A stretch of DNA of 64,000 nucleotides from NCBI RefSeq assembly GCF_023674465.1, contig NZ_CP098400.1, positions 1,764,801 through 1,828,800 of the forward strand, in the 5' to 3' direction. The notes under the pieces are model-generated. The model was not told the DNA's origin and searched no databases. It saw only the letters and a list, made by a program, of their open reading frames with translations. This document shows positions 10,001 through 19,158 of the stretch, piece after piece. How positions within the stretch are numbered: position 1 is the first letter of the stretch; each line of letters starts with the position of its first letter. This DNA is from Xiashengella succiniciproducens. Its GTDB lineage: Bacteria; Bacteroidota; Bacteroidia; Bacteroidales; Marinilabiliaceae. A program made the position numbers and the translations under genes.

Positions 10001-13000
10001 CATCGTACTTGCCAAAAGATAACGGCAATACAGGATTATCACCTCCAATAATCTTTGGACTTACAGCTGCACCATTGAAGAACAGTTGATATTCAACACC
10101 TGCTTCTTGTCCTGTCATCCTAATTTCAACACCGTCAGTCTCTGTACAGAAATATCCATCATTATCAGCCTCAAGAGCAAATGCTTGTGGGAGCTGGTTA
10201 ATTACAACAGTAACCTCACCTTGCATTGTCATTCCGCAACCAGTACCTTCTGATGCCACAACTCTGTAAATTCCTTCATCGAATACTGCAGGGAATACCA
10301 GTTGCTCACCAGTTCCAGTCATTATGGTTCCGGTTTGAACATCATAAAGGTATAGTTCATAGTTAATTCCCACAGTTGATCCGTCAAGAGTAAGAACAAC
10401 ACCATCGCCATCTTCACAATATTCGCCACTGATAGGATCAGAAGTCAACAGATATTCACCTGAGAAAGGTACTGTCTCAACTGTCAGTACTCCATTCATT
10501 ATGGAGGTACAACCAGCTGCATTTACTGCCATTATAGTATAATCACCTGTAGTATTAACACTGCCAAAGTGATATGAGGCACCAGTACCATATTGCGGCT
10601 CACTAAATACCGAACCATTCAGCAACAGATAGTATGTTACATCAATTTCTGTATTGGTGACTGTTATATCAATAGGACAATCTTCCGTTGTTCCTGCAGG
10701 ATTCATATCAAACACTGCAGGTACGAGGTTCCTTACCACAACTGCCGAATTATCAGATTCTATAGTAAGAGTATTGCCTCCTAGATTCTTGAATGCCTTG
10801 ACAATATATTCACCTTCAGGAATATCGTTCCAACCAAATTGTCCATTTTCTACACTGCCATCACCCATTCCTTTAAATGGAGTAGCTAGCTCATTTACAT
10901 CATACAATTCGTAAACTACACCAATATCTTCATAAGTGGAAAGATATAATCTTACTCCTGGAACGTCAGAGCAGTATTCTGAATACTCAGGAAGAACTTC
11001 AAAAGCATTTGGATATGGAACGGTTGTTATAACAACATCATCGCTCTCATCAGTACATCCAAAAGCATTCCTGGCTATCACAGACAGCTTATCCCCATCT
11101 GTCAAACCTGTAAGTTCAATTGAAGTATCTGTTGTCCATCCATTTATATCCCCATCCCATGGTAGCCCGTTTACCAGATACAAGTATTCATCTCCTCCAC
11201 CAGCAACCACTGTAACATCATCACCTTCCCCAATTTGATTTGATGGTAATACAATGATAGTAGCAATTGGCAACTCATGAACAGTAATAGTAATTTCAGA
11301 TGAAGCATTGTTACACATATTGCCATCACTGACAACTACATATACACGGTCACCATCTTCAAAGTCAGATGCAGAAAGTTGATTATCAGCACCGCTTTGG
11401 AGTTGGGTTTCCTCACCACCTCTGATACGGTAGAATGTGTAGTTTACCAGACCTGTACCAGTTGCCTCGAATGTAACTAACTCACCCTTACATATCTCGT
11501 CTTTGTCAGAATCAAGTACTACTGTCGGAACTGGATTAACAGAAATAGTCAACGTTGAAGATATAGCTTCACATCCAAATTCATTGATCACAACTACATA
11601 GAATTCATCTGCATCCTGAGGATCGGTAATCTCCAGAGGATTAACTGTAGAAAGTCCTAATGATACACCGTTACGGAAGAACTCATACTGAGCACCATTG
11701 TTTGCTGTAAGTACAAGAGTCTCATTTACACAAAGCTCTTCTTTATTGGCTGTTAATGTGGCAACTGGTGTATTTACAGTTACAGCAAGTTGTGCAGTAG
11801 AGCTACAACCATTAGCACCCTCTCCTACTACGATTATTATATCTCCAGAGTTCAAGTCACTTGAGGAATATGTATTTGCAGCATCAGGACCTTGAACCGG
11901 AGTACCAGAAATGTCATTAATGTAGAAAGCATAGCTTGTTGCTGTACCAGTTGCAGTGAAGACTATTTCTTCACCAAGACAAACCACATTGTCAGTCTTG
12001 TCACTACTAAGCTCTACAACAGGCAATTCACGTACAGTAATAGTTGTCTCTGCACTTTCAACAATACATGAACCAAGGGTAATAGCAGCCTTAACTATAT
12101 CTCCTTCTTCAAATAGAGCTGAAACATAAGTGTTTTCAGCGCCATCCTGGACAACGTTACCATTTACCATAAATACATACCTGGTATATCCGGGTGTTGC
12201 AGTTACAGTAATCTCTTCACCTTCACAAATATTCTCGGAGCTAAAGGTTAAGTCAGCACTTGGTGTGGTTTTTACCTCAAGCTCAAGACTTTCTGTATCT
12301 TCACAACCATTTGCATCTACTACAGTTACGTCTATTCTATACCAACCAACTGTTAGTGTTGCAGGTATCTCATATGTATCCTCAACACCAGCCTTTGTAT
12401 CAATCAAGGTGTTGGTTGGAAGACTAAACAATTCAAAAGAGTAAGACTCGCCACCTGTTGCCTGATAGGTTTCTACAGTTCCTTCACACACTTCTGTGGC
12501 GCCAATAAGGGTAGCTGTAGCTTCGGTTACAACTACATCTATTTCAGCAGGATCACTTACACATGATACACCACCTTCAGTATCTATTACAACTACACTG
12601 TAGGTACCGGCATCGGTACTTTGAGCATTTGTTATTGTATATGTCGCTCCCGTGGCACCTGTTATAGTTTCTCCATCCTTTGACCAACTGTAAACATAAT
12701 TACCGCTTCCTCCTGCACCTGTAGCTGTCAGAGTAAGATCGTTGCCAACACAAACCTGATTGGTCGGAGGATTACTGCTGTTGACTGTTACTGTAGGTTG
12801 CTCATTTACTGTAAGTGTGGCTGGTGCATCGATCGTTGCTGAACAGTTGGCATCACTTATACTCTTCAATGTGTAGCTTAAATCTGTTGTGGCCGTAACA
12901 GGCAGAGTGTAAACTGTTCCTGCAACACTACCTGTGTTAATATCTTCAGTACCATTATTAAATAGAGCTGACCATGCTGGTGTGCCTGTTGTCAGGGTAA

Positions 13001-16000
13001 TTATCAGATTGGAACTTCCTCCTTCACAGATAACTGCTGGATCAAATGCTATTGTAGCAGCCGGTGTCGGATATACTGTGAATGAATAATCTGCCTCTGC
13101 TTCACAGCCATTTGCATCAACTACCAATACGTTAAGAGTGTAGTCTCCCGCTGGTAGTGTTGCACTTGTGGTATAGGTATTACCTACTACACTTACCGGT
13201 CCATCTACTATAGCAGCACCCTGGTACAACGTGAAGGTATAGTTGACTCCACCACCTGCTGTGTAATCTTCTGTAGCTCCATAACAGAAAGAAGCTGCGC
13301 CAATAAGGGTAGCTGTAGCTTCGGTTACAACTACATCTATTTCAGCAGGATCACTTACGCATGATACACCACCTTCAGTATCTATTACAACTACACTGTA
13401 GGTACCGGCATCGGTACTTTGAGCATTTGTTATTGTATATGTCGCTCCCGTGGCACCTGTTATAGTTTCTCCATCCTTTGACCAACTGTAAACATAATTA
13501 CCACTTCCTCCTGCACCTGTAGCTGTCAGAGTAAGATCGTTGCCAACACAAACCTGATTGGTCGGAGGATTACTGCTGTTGACTGTTACTGTAGGTTGCT
13601 CATTTACTGTAAGTGTGGCTGGTGCATCGATCGTTGCTGAACAGTTGGCATCACTTATACTCTTCAATGTGTAGCTTAAATCTGTTGTGGCCGTAACAGG
13701 CAGAGTGTAAACTGTTCCTGCAACACTACCTGTGTTAATATCTTCAGTACCATTATTAAATAGAGCTGACCATGCTGGTGTGCCTGTTGTCAGGGTAATT
13801 ATCAGATTGGAACTTCCTCCTTCACAGATAACTGCTGGATCAAATGCTATTGTAGCAGCCGGTGTCGGATATACTGTGAATGAATAATCTGCCTCTGCTT
13901 CACAGCCATTTGCATCAACTACCAATACGTTAAGAGTGTAGTCTCCCGCTGGTAGTGTTGCACTTGTGGTATAGGTATTACCTACTACACTTACCGGTCC
14001 ATCTACTATAGCAGCACCCTGGTACAACGTGAAGGTATAGTTGACTCCACCACCTGCTGTGTAATCTTCTGTAGCTCCATAACAGAAAGAAGCTGCGCCA
14101 ATAAGGGTAGCTGTAGCTTCGGTTACAACTACATCTATTTCAGCAGGATCACTTACGCATGATACACCACCTTCAGTATCTATTACAACTACACTGTAGG
14201 TACCGGCATCGGTACTTTGAGCATTTGTTATTGTATATGTCGCTCCCGTGGCACCTGTTATAGTTTCTCCATCCTTTGACCAACTGTAAACATAATTACC
14301 ACTTCCTCCTGCACCTGTAGCTGTCAGAGTAAGATCGTTGCCAACACAAACCTGATTGGTCGGAGGATTACTGCTGTTGACTGTTACTGTAGGTTGCTCA
14401 TTTACTGTAAGTGTGGCTGGTGCATCGATCGTTGCTGAACAGTTGGCATCACTTATACTCTTCAATGTGTAGCTTAAATCTGTTGTGGCCGTAACAGGCA
14501 GAGTGTAAACTGTTCCTGCAACACTACCTGTGTTAATATCTTCAGTACCATTATTAAATAGAGCTGACCATGCTGGTGTGCCTGTTGTCAGGGTAATTAT
14601 CAGATTGGAACTTCCTCCTTCACAGATAACTGCTGGATCAAATGCTATTGTAGCAGCCGGTGTCGGATATACTGTGAATGAATAATCTGCCTCTGCTTCA
14701 CAGCCATTTGCATCAACTACCAATACGTTAAGAGTGTAGTCTCCCGCTGGTAGTGTTGCACTTGTGGTATAGGTATTACCTACTACACTTACCGGTCCAT
14801 CTACTATAGCAGCACCCTGGTACAACGTGAAGGTATAGTTGACTCCACCACCTGCTGTGTAAACTTCTGTAGCTCCATAACAGAAAGAAGCTGCGCCTAT
14901 TAGGCTTGGAGTTGGAAGAGAATTGACGACAACAGTAGTAGTAAGTTGTGTGCTTGAACAACCATTAGCATCGGAGACAGTAAGAGTGTAATCTCCGGCA
15001 TGTAAAAGCGTTACAGGGTTGATGACAGGGTTTTGGACATTAGAAGTAATGCCATTAGGACCAGTCCATGAATAAGTAAATGGAGCAGTACCAGTAACAT
15101 CAGATGCTGTAAGTTGTAGAGAACCGCTAACGCATACCGGTCCATTATTTGAAACAGTAGCGCTTGGACGAGGATTTACAGTAATATTTATTGCAGCAGT
15201 TGAAGTACCACAACCATTGGCATCAGTAACGACAACTTCATAAAGACCTGCATCGGAAACAGATGCAGCAGGAATGTTTATTGTAGCTGTACTAGCTGCA
15301 ATAGGATTGCCGTCTTTAGTCCAAGCATAAGTATAAGGGCCGGTTCCACCAGTTACTGTTACAGAAAAATTAAGAAGATCATCAGCACAGACTTCGAAGT
15401 CGTCTGGTAATATAGCTGTTGGATTAGTATTAACTGCGATACTATAGTTTGCACTAGCTTCACAACCATCAGCACTTCTAACTGTAAGTTTATATGTACC
15501 GTGATGTAACGCTCTGACTGCAGCAGGAATAATAGGATTCTGTTGATTTACAATAGTTCCATCAGGATATTCCCATGTATATGAGGCCATTCCTGCAGGT
15601 CCACCTATTAGCTGTATAGGATCACCTTCACAGTAGGAAGTTTTATCGCTTGACGGGGTAGGGACAGGAATCGGATTTACAACAACATTGGCAGATCCAT
15701 TCATGGGTTTAACACAGATTCCATCACCCCCAGGATTTGAAGCTTCAACTGTGTACAGACCAGAAACTGTTACATTAAAAGTAATAGGATTTCCTATTCC
15801 TGTAATAGCAAAGCCAATCGGCACTCCGTCACGATAAAGCTGGTACTTCATACCTGCTTCACTACCATTTAGTGTCAAAGTAGTGCTTGCGCCGTTACAT
15901 ATCTCAATATCCGACCCGAAATCAAAGACCGTTGGTGTCTTATGTACAAAGGCAAAATCATAACCAGAGCCCACTATCGGATATGGGATATATGAAGCCC

Positions 16001-16415
16001 TAATAACGTAAGTAAAAAATATCTCAGAACTAAAATAAGGTTCAGTAACACGATCAGGGTAAAACCTCAACACTCTGTCTTTACCAGTTCCAACATAATC
16101 AGCCCATTCCGGATGAAACTCTTCACCTCCAACATATGTAGTAATATCCCATTCTATTGAGAAAGCATCATCTGGTATAACAGGAGGAACAAGATCAATA
16201 TAGTTAGCATCTGAACATATGTCCTCAGGCAGATCTAAGATGGTTCCTTCTCCCCCTTTGAGAACTGCACCTTGCTCCATCAACCTTTGCTCAATATGCT
16301 CAATAATCTCACGTTTAGACCATTCCTGGGCATATGTATCCTGAATAAAGCTTCTGAAAGGAAGAAAAGCCAGAAGAAAGACTATAAATATTCTAAGTGT
16401 ATGTGTTCTAACCAT
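7068..16415 (-). CDS. Giant repetitive surface adhesin with T9SS type B (gliding-associated) C-terminal domain
   Basis: A 3115-residue exported protein, the largest in the window. A signal peptide (residues 1 to about 29, ending YAQ) is followed by dozens of 75-95-residue Ig/PKD-like beta modules. These show recurring Cys pairs (FCYGATE, VICEGGS, DANGC) and strings such as LTLTATG and GTYSVVV. Three 266-residue blocks in the N-terminal half are almost identical. The last about 100 residues (FLLPNAFSPNGDGINDRF, then VYNRWGTIVYRS, WDGRS, LPNGVYFYIFKV and YTGYVELRR) are the gliding-motility-associated C-terminal domain recognised by T9SS as a type B signal. The adjacent PorP/SprF gene supports surface export by that route. 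Its role is probably adhesion or gliding, as for SprB of Flavobacterium. A -7/-33 promoter lies just upstream. Confidence 0.92.
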   Translation of the reverse strand: MVRTHTLRIFIVFLLAFLPFRSFIQDTYAQEWSKREIIEHIEQRLMEQGAVLKGGEGTILDLPEDICSDANYIDLVPPVIPDDAFSIEWDITTYVGGEEFHPEWADYVGTGKDRVLRFYPDRVTEPYFSSEIFFTYVIRASYIPYPIVGSGYDFAFVHKTPTVFDFGSDIEICNGASTTLTLNGSEAGMKYQLYRDGVPIGFAITGIGNPITFNVTVSGLYTVEASNPGGDGICVKPMNGSANVVVNPIPVPTPSSDKTSYCEGDPIQLIGGPAGMASYTWEYPDGTIVNQQNPIIPAAVRALHHGTYKLTVRSADGCEASANYSIAVNTNPTAILPDDFEVCADDLLNFSVTVTGGTGPYTYAWTKDGNPIAASTATINIPAASVSDAGLYEVVVTDANGCGTSTAAINITVNPRPSATVSNNGPVCVSGSLQLTASDVTGTAPFTYSWTGPNGITSNVQNPVINPVTLLHAGDYTLTVSDANGCSSTQLTTTVVVNSLPTPSLIGAASFCYGATEVYTAGGGVNYTFTLYQGAAIVDGPVSVVGNTYTTSATLPAGDYTLNVLVVDANGCEAEADYSFTVYPTPAATIAFDPAVICEGGSSNLIITLTTGTPAWSALFNNGTEDINTGSVAGTVYTLPVTATTDLSYTLKSISDANCSATIDAPATLTVNEQPTVTVNSSNPPTNQVCVGNDLTLTATGAGGSGNYVYSWSKDGETITGATGATYTITNAQSTDAGTYSVVVIDTEGGVSCVSDPAEIDVVVTEATATLIGAASFCYGATEDYTAGGGVNYTFTLYQGAAIVDGPVSVVGNTYTTSATLPAGDYTLNVLVVDANGCEAEADYSFTVYPTPAATIAFDPAVICEGGSSNLIITLTTGTPAWSALFNNGTEDINTGSVAGTVYTLPVTATTDLSYTLKSISDANCSATIDAPATLTVNEQPTVTVNSSNPPTNQVCVGNDLTLTATGAGGSGNYVYSWSKDGETITGATGATYTITNAQSTDAGTYSVVVIDTEGGVSCVSDPAEIDVVVTEATATLIGAASFCYGATEDYTAGGGVNYTFTLYQGAAIVDGPVSVVGNTYTTSATLPAGDYTLNVLVVDANGCEAEADYSFTVYPTPAATIAFDPAVICEGGSSNLIITLTTGTPAWSALFNNGTEDINTGSVAGTVYTLPVTATTDLSYTLKSISDANCSATIDAPATLTVNEQPTVTVNSSNPPTNQVCVGNDLTLTATGAGGSGNYVYSWSKDGETITGATGATYTITNAQSTDAGTYSVVVIDTEGGVSCVSDPAEIDVVVTEATATLIGATEVCEGTVETYQATGGESYSFELFSLPTNTLIDTKAGVEDTYEIPATLTVGWYRIDVTVVDANGCEDTESLELEVKTTPSADLTFSSENICEGEEITVTATPGYTRYVFMVNGNVVQDGAENTYVSALFEEGDIVKAAITLGSCIVESAETTITVRELPVVELSSDKTDNVVCLGEEIVFTATGTATSYAFYINDISGTPVQGPDAANTYSSSDLNSGDIIIVVGEGANGCSSTAQLAVTVNTPVATLTANKEELCVNETLVLTANNGAQYEFFRNGVSLGLSTVNPLEITDPQDADEFYVVVINEFGCEAISSTLTISVNPVPTVVLDSDKDEICKGELVTFEATGTGLVNYTFYRIRGGEETQLQSGADNQLSASDFEDGDRVYVVVSDGNMCNNASSEITITVHELPIATIIVLPSNQIGEGDDVTVVAGGGDEYLYLVNGLPWDGDINGWTTDTSIELTGLTDGDKLSVIARNAFGCTDESDDVVITTVPYPNAFEVLPEYSEYCSDVPGVRLYLSTYEDIGVVYELYDVNELATPFKGMGDGSVENGQFGWNDIPEGEYIVKAFKNLGGNTLTIESDNSAVVVRNLVPAVFDMNPAGTTEDCPIDITVTNTEIDVTYYLLLNGSVFSEPQYGTGASYHFGSVNTTGDYTIMAVNAAGCTSIMNGVLTVETVPFSGEYLLTSDPISGEYCEDGDGVVLTLDGSTVGINYELYLYDVQTGTIMTGTGEQLVFPAVFDEGIYRVVASEGTGCGMTMQGEVTVVINQLPQAFALEADNDGYFCTETDGVEIRMTGQEAGVEYQLFFNGAAVSPKIIGGDNPVLPLSFGKYDEAGEYIVIGASGAGCETEIGKITIHIDDTPEVFTFTGDVGFCEGSNPEFTLSGSEAGVEYELYLDGTPLGITVMGTGAPIAFTGTIEGEYSVWASLITDHNVCKVKMDGNISVTEKPLPDVTGVTIEVEAGTGTDCSSGLVINVNDPQFGVIYELYRINTAGDHVSTGNVVSAENGEASISFQPVVDKDATYFVYANLDGCQAVFAGSIDVDVPGAIARYSILGDSDLCEGDGGATIYLDHSDVGVTYTLINTTTGLAHPGKLGTDSALVWTNLIDEGEYIIEAENKTEACRQTMLGEFNLMFHKLPESYTLVASHNVFCAGSNVEISLKTTEAGVSYSLFRSNTPDGPKAFVATKIGDGGELVFTGIATEGSFSVIATSPEGCTSSMNEILHITENSVIDAGSVTIAHTAEFCSEDGTELVISNTQQDVIYTLIREGAVIDSRISAADGASIEFTGIKAGIYAVVASYDGACEVVVEPAYEVEATWITPVKPVITTYNSYCQYDAVVAIETSETGVNYYLVEYGDLTDGLAGTDTISGTGEAIEWDLSLLPLGSTFFTVVAVSDEGQCKAMSALFEINLNECEQPVGKYFIDIDALEYCSDGDGIILTVHGTTDGVYYELVEVGNEDVPIQIIKGNGGSVAFGNPIKGTKRGTRYTITVMGSNEHFAIDGGEFTVVENSAPNQYMISSGGPVNVHEITLSGSDEGVWYFIMRNGQIDFDRTPLVGDGNLLNFGPVNNPGDYHVLAVSPAGCEALMDGTAVIYQSQLVAVADTLYLGPGDLVGVIDLGLNDADYFLPGLDITGETGNIRFSLVDEEGIVDADINEITGFLTYRKLPSFYGKDSLTYVIENVDVVGRMATGKIIVMVGNKDFDEERSFLLPNAFSPNGDGINDRFVISGLGVTAESSLEVYNRWGTIVYRSNGKQYDNSWDGRSNVGAMVSIGKELPNGVYFYIFKVSKNIEGKLEERTYTGYVELRR
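12499..14892. repeat. Three tandem 798-bp repeats inside the adhesin gene
   Basis: Copies run at about 12499-13296, 13297-14094 and 14095-14892. The same string (GCCAATAAGG) falls at 12501 and 13299, and its start recurs at 14097, exactly 798 bp apart; a diverged form begins at 14895. Only a few single-base differences were seen: A or G in the CTTAC(A/G)CATG string, G or A in the TTACC(G/A)CTTCC string, and T or A near 14863. The unit is 266 codons, so the frame is kept. Each unit encodes about three Ig-like modules. Confidence 0.95.
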
Positions 16416-16462
16416 AACCTAAGTATTAGGGTGCTATATTCGAACAGCTCAATCTAATTTTG

Positions 16463-16491
16463 CAAAAATAGTTTAATTCATAAGCTTTCAA
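16463..16491 (-). promoter_or_regulatory. Promoter of the adhesin operon
   Basis: On the minus strand TATTTTTG (16470-16463) matches the TAnnTTTG -7 box, and a TTG (16491-16489) lies 18 bp upstream as a -33 element. Transcription would begin near 16456, giving a leader of about 40 nt before the adhesin start at 16415. Confidence 0.5.
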
Positions 16492-16640
16492 GGCTTTTTT
16501 GCCTGGAAATAAGTATCCGGGCCCGATTCCCGGACTAAGATCATATAGAATGAACTACCTGATGTTTACGCCATTACTTAAAATATGTTACAAACTGTGT
16601 ATTCAATAGTTATCAACAACCTTCAGTTAAAAGAACAAGG

Positions 16641-17291
16641 TTATTTAAGCATTTCCTTATACAACTCAGGCTTGTCCTCCAGGGCTATTCTGGCTATCTT
16701 AAGATAATCGCTGACCCATCGTTGTAACTCCTTGAGTTTAGCTCTCTTACGCGCCGTCTCGCTTTTAGCACCATCCTTTAGCATCTCACATCTGGCTGCC
16801 AATGATCGTAAACTGTCAACTCTCTTTAAAAGATCTTCAATATTCTTTGAGGAAATACCAAATTCAGAAAGTCTGGTCATCCACTCCTTCTCTCCCAGTA
16901 ATCTGCTACAAAATAAAGTAACCTGATCAATCCATGCATCCAGATTTACCTCTCTGGGACCATCAAGCTGTAAAGCTTTAGCTATTTGACCTTCCTTATC
17001 AAAAGCAATTCTGGCTATCTGCAAATACTTCATATAGTCCTTCCTGACTGCAGTATGCAGTTTGCGTCTTTCCTGATGAGCATCTACTTTCTCCTTTATA
17101 ACTGCTTCCTGCTTCTGATCAAGCTCCCTAACTGAGGCCAGCACCTTCTCCCCCTTCTTTAGTCGACTTTCATCAAAACCAAATCTGGCAGTGGCTGACA
17201 GAATCTCTGCATTGCTAAAAGAAAACCCGATCAGAGAATTGACTCTGTCGATATACTCACTAAACGACAATTTTGAAAAATGCACCGTCAT
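16641..17291 (-). CDS. Unrecognised helical protein with an internal duplication
   Basis: A 216-residue protein without signal peptide or membrane segments, predicted almost wholly alpha-helical and charged. The two halves look related: YLQIARIAFDKEGQIAKALQ near residue 89 and YLKIARIALEDKPELYKEML at the C-terminus. Each is preceded by a helix pair (ARFGFDESRL... and SEFGISSKNIEDL...) with similar spacing. Similar uncharacterised proteins are, from memory, common in Bacteroidia, but no function is known to me. It stands alone on the minus strand upstream of the adhesin operon, with a long AT-rich region before it. The start at ATG 17291 has no obvious Shine-Dalgarno site. A structural, DNA-related or stress role cannot be told apart from sequence alone. 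Confidence 0.7.
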   Translation of the reverse strand: MTVHFSKLSFSEYIDRVNSLIGFSFSNAEILSATARFGFDESRLKKGEKVLASVRELDQKQEAVIKEKVDAHQERRKLHTAVRKDYMKYLQIARIAFDKEGQIAKALQLDGPREVNLDAWIDQVTLFCSRLLGEKEWMTRLSEFGISSKNIEDLLKRVDSLRSLAARCEMLKDGAKSETARKRAKLKELQRWVSDYLKIARIALEDKPELYKEMLK

Positions 17292-17780
17292 TATACAGTA
17301 TTCAGGAATTTGTTATTCAAATTATGCAAATATTACTATAAAAATCAAATATTGTTTCAGAAATGTATAATTTTTTTTCTAATACTTATATTTTGATTGT
17401 ATTGAATAATTTTTCATTATTTGTTTTTCATATATTCAAATTTATGACCTCATATAATCTACATTTCATATATAACCAAAATTTTGTCTATAGAATCATA
17501 ATTCAAATATATAATTGTTTCAATTTATAATAACATACAAAAATTTAAGCTAGATAGTCAATATTGAATATAGACTAGTAATTACTTAATACAGATTTAA
17601 AATGGGAATAGCAGAATGAACAAATTAATTGCCGAAGAGAAATTTTTTATTCCGACATGGTGCTACAGTGTTGTGTATATGATAATTACGTTACCCCTTA
17701 ATCACAAACCCTGCAACATCCAATCCAAGACAATCTAAAACAATCATTATCCTTCCGTATTAGCAAAGAAAAAAGCATCT
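17292..17780. other. AT-rich intergenic region between divergent genes
   Basis: About 490 bp, strongly AT-rich, especially 17330-17580. It separates the minus-strand helical protein from the plus-strand MATE gene, so it must contain both promoters. No RNA gene, repeat or convincing coding region was seen. A 40-codon open frame (17616-17738) has no recognisable features. Confidence 0.6.
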
Positions 17781-17795
17781 TTGCATCCGATTTTT

Positions 17796-19142
17796 ATGAA
17801 GGAGCTGATTAGAATATACGGAAGACACTACAAGGGAAATTTATTCCTGGCCTTCCCGGTAATGATGTCTCAGGCAGGTCAAATGATTGTTGCTCTGACA
17901 GACAATCTGATGGTGGGACAGTTGGGTGCGGTAGAACTTGCTGCAGTAGCACTAGCTAATAATATCTTTGTAATTGGGATGATGTTTGCCATCGGCCTGA
18001 TATCTGCAATCACACCGATTGCAGGTAAAGCCATAGGGGCAAAAGACAGGTTGGAGTCATCAACTATCCTGAAGCAGGCAGTCTATATGCATCCATTATC
18101 GGGTGTGATAATAACAGGCATATTATTATGTGGCATTTTCATAATGCCGCATATGGGTCAGGATCCTGCAGTTATAAAGGTTGCCATACCTTATTATATA
18201 ATACTTTGCATATCAATTATCCCGCTTAGCATCTTTTTCGTCTTCAGGCAATATGCAGAGGCCCTGGGAAATACACGTGTGGCAATGCAGGTCACTTTGA
18301 CTGGAGCTGTAATAAACATAGGTCTCAACTATCTGCTAATCTTCGGAAAACTTGGGTTTCCGCAACTTGGAGTTGAAGGTGCAGGATATGCTACACTTCT
18401 GTGCAGGGTCTATATGTCAATTGCCGCCATCATACTCTTTTTTAGGATGGATTTATTCAAGCCTGATAGGAAAAACTGGAAGCTGACCAAGTTTGAACCT
18501 ATTAAGTCCATGCACCTGTTGAGAATAGGAGTACCAATAGGTAGTCAGTATATTACGGAGATGTTGGCATTCAGTATTGGCAGTTTCATGATGGGTTGGA
18601 TTGGAACGAATGCCTTGGCTGCCCACCAGGTAGTAATGAGTCTTGTGGGATTCACCTATATGGTATCGGCAGGATTGGCATCAGCAACGACTATCAAGGT
18701 GAGCCATTTTAGGGGACAGCGAAATCTAAAGGAGATGAACCGCGCCATTTATGCGTCAATTCACATGGTGGGATTGTTTATGTTTTGCAGCCTTTTGATA
18801 TTCTATAATTTCAGATTCTTTATCCCGTCATTATTTATTAAGGATCCAGCAGTAATTGCAATTGCCTCAAAACTAATGATTATCGCTGCTATGTTCCAGC
18901 TATTTGATGGATTTCAGGTCAATATGCTTGGAGCACTGCGAGGAATGGAGGACGTCAGAATACCTATGATACTTTTGGCAATTGCGTATTTCGCAATTGC
19001 ATTACCTTTCAGTTATCTGGCCGGAATTGCACTCAAATTTGGTCCTCAAGGTGTATGGTTTGGTTACCTGTTTGGCCTCTTCTCGGTAAGTGTCCAACTT
19101 TTTATCAGATATAAATACAAGGCCAAAAGGCTGAAAGTTTAG
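17796..19142 (+). CDS. MATE family multidrug/cation exporter
   Basis: A twelve-helix inner-membrane antiporter of the MATE (NorM) family, which exports cationic compounds using a sodium or proton gradient. Early signature residues are GQMIVALTDNLMVGQLGAVELAAVALAN, corresponding to helices one and two. The two-fold MatE repeat is visible, with the second half opening near IGVPIGSQYITEM. A family-typical GALRGMEDVRIPM segment lies in the second half. Length is normal at 448 residues. The first in-frame start is a TTG at 17781; the ATG at 17796, giving MKELIRIYGRHYKG, is preferred. It converges on murB with only 16 bp between stops. Substrate cannot be deduced. Confidence 0.9.
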   Translation: MKELIRIYGRHYKGNLFLAFPVMMSQAGQMIVALTDNLMVGQLGAVELAAVALANNIFVIGMMFAIGLISAITPIAGKAIGAKDRLESSTILKQAVYMHPLSGVIITGILLCGIFIMPHMGQDPAVIKVAIPYYIILCISIIPLSIFFVFRQYAEALGNTRVAMQVTLTGAVINIGLNYLLIFGKLGFPQLGVEGAGYATLLCRVYMSIAAIILFFRMDLFKPDRKNWKLTKFEPIKSMHLLRIGVPIGSQYITEMLAFSIGSFMMGWIGTNALAAHQVVMSLVGFTYMVSAGLASATTIKVSHFRGQRNLKEMNRAIYASIHMVGLFMFCSLLIFYNFRFFIPSLFIKDPAVIAIASKLMIIAAMFQLFDGFQVNMLGALRGMEDVRIPMILLAIAYFAIALPFSYLAGIALKFGPQGVWFGYLFGLFSVSVQLFIRYKYKAKRLKV

Positions 19143-19158
19143 GCTGCTGGAATACAAT

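Noticed and set aside
12499-14892. Possible CRISPR-like or mobile repeat array
   Set aside because: The 798-bp copies have no spacers and keep one reading frame; they are internal duplications of the adhesin gene.
16517-16537. Inverted repeat TCCGGG/CCCGGA below the helical orphan gene
   Set aside because: Only 6 bp, no T run on the minus strand, and over 100 bp from the stop; too weak to call a terminator.
17616-17738. 40-codon frame in the AT-rich gap before the MATE gene
   Set aside because: No conserved features, no promoter, low-complexity surroundings.
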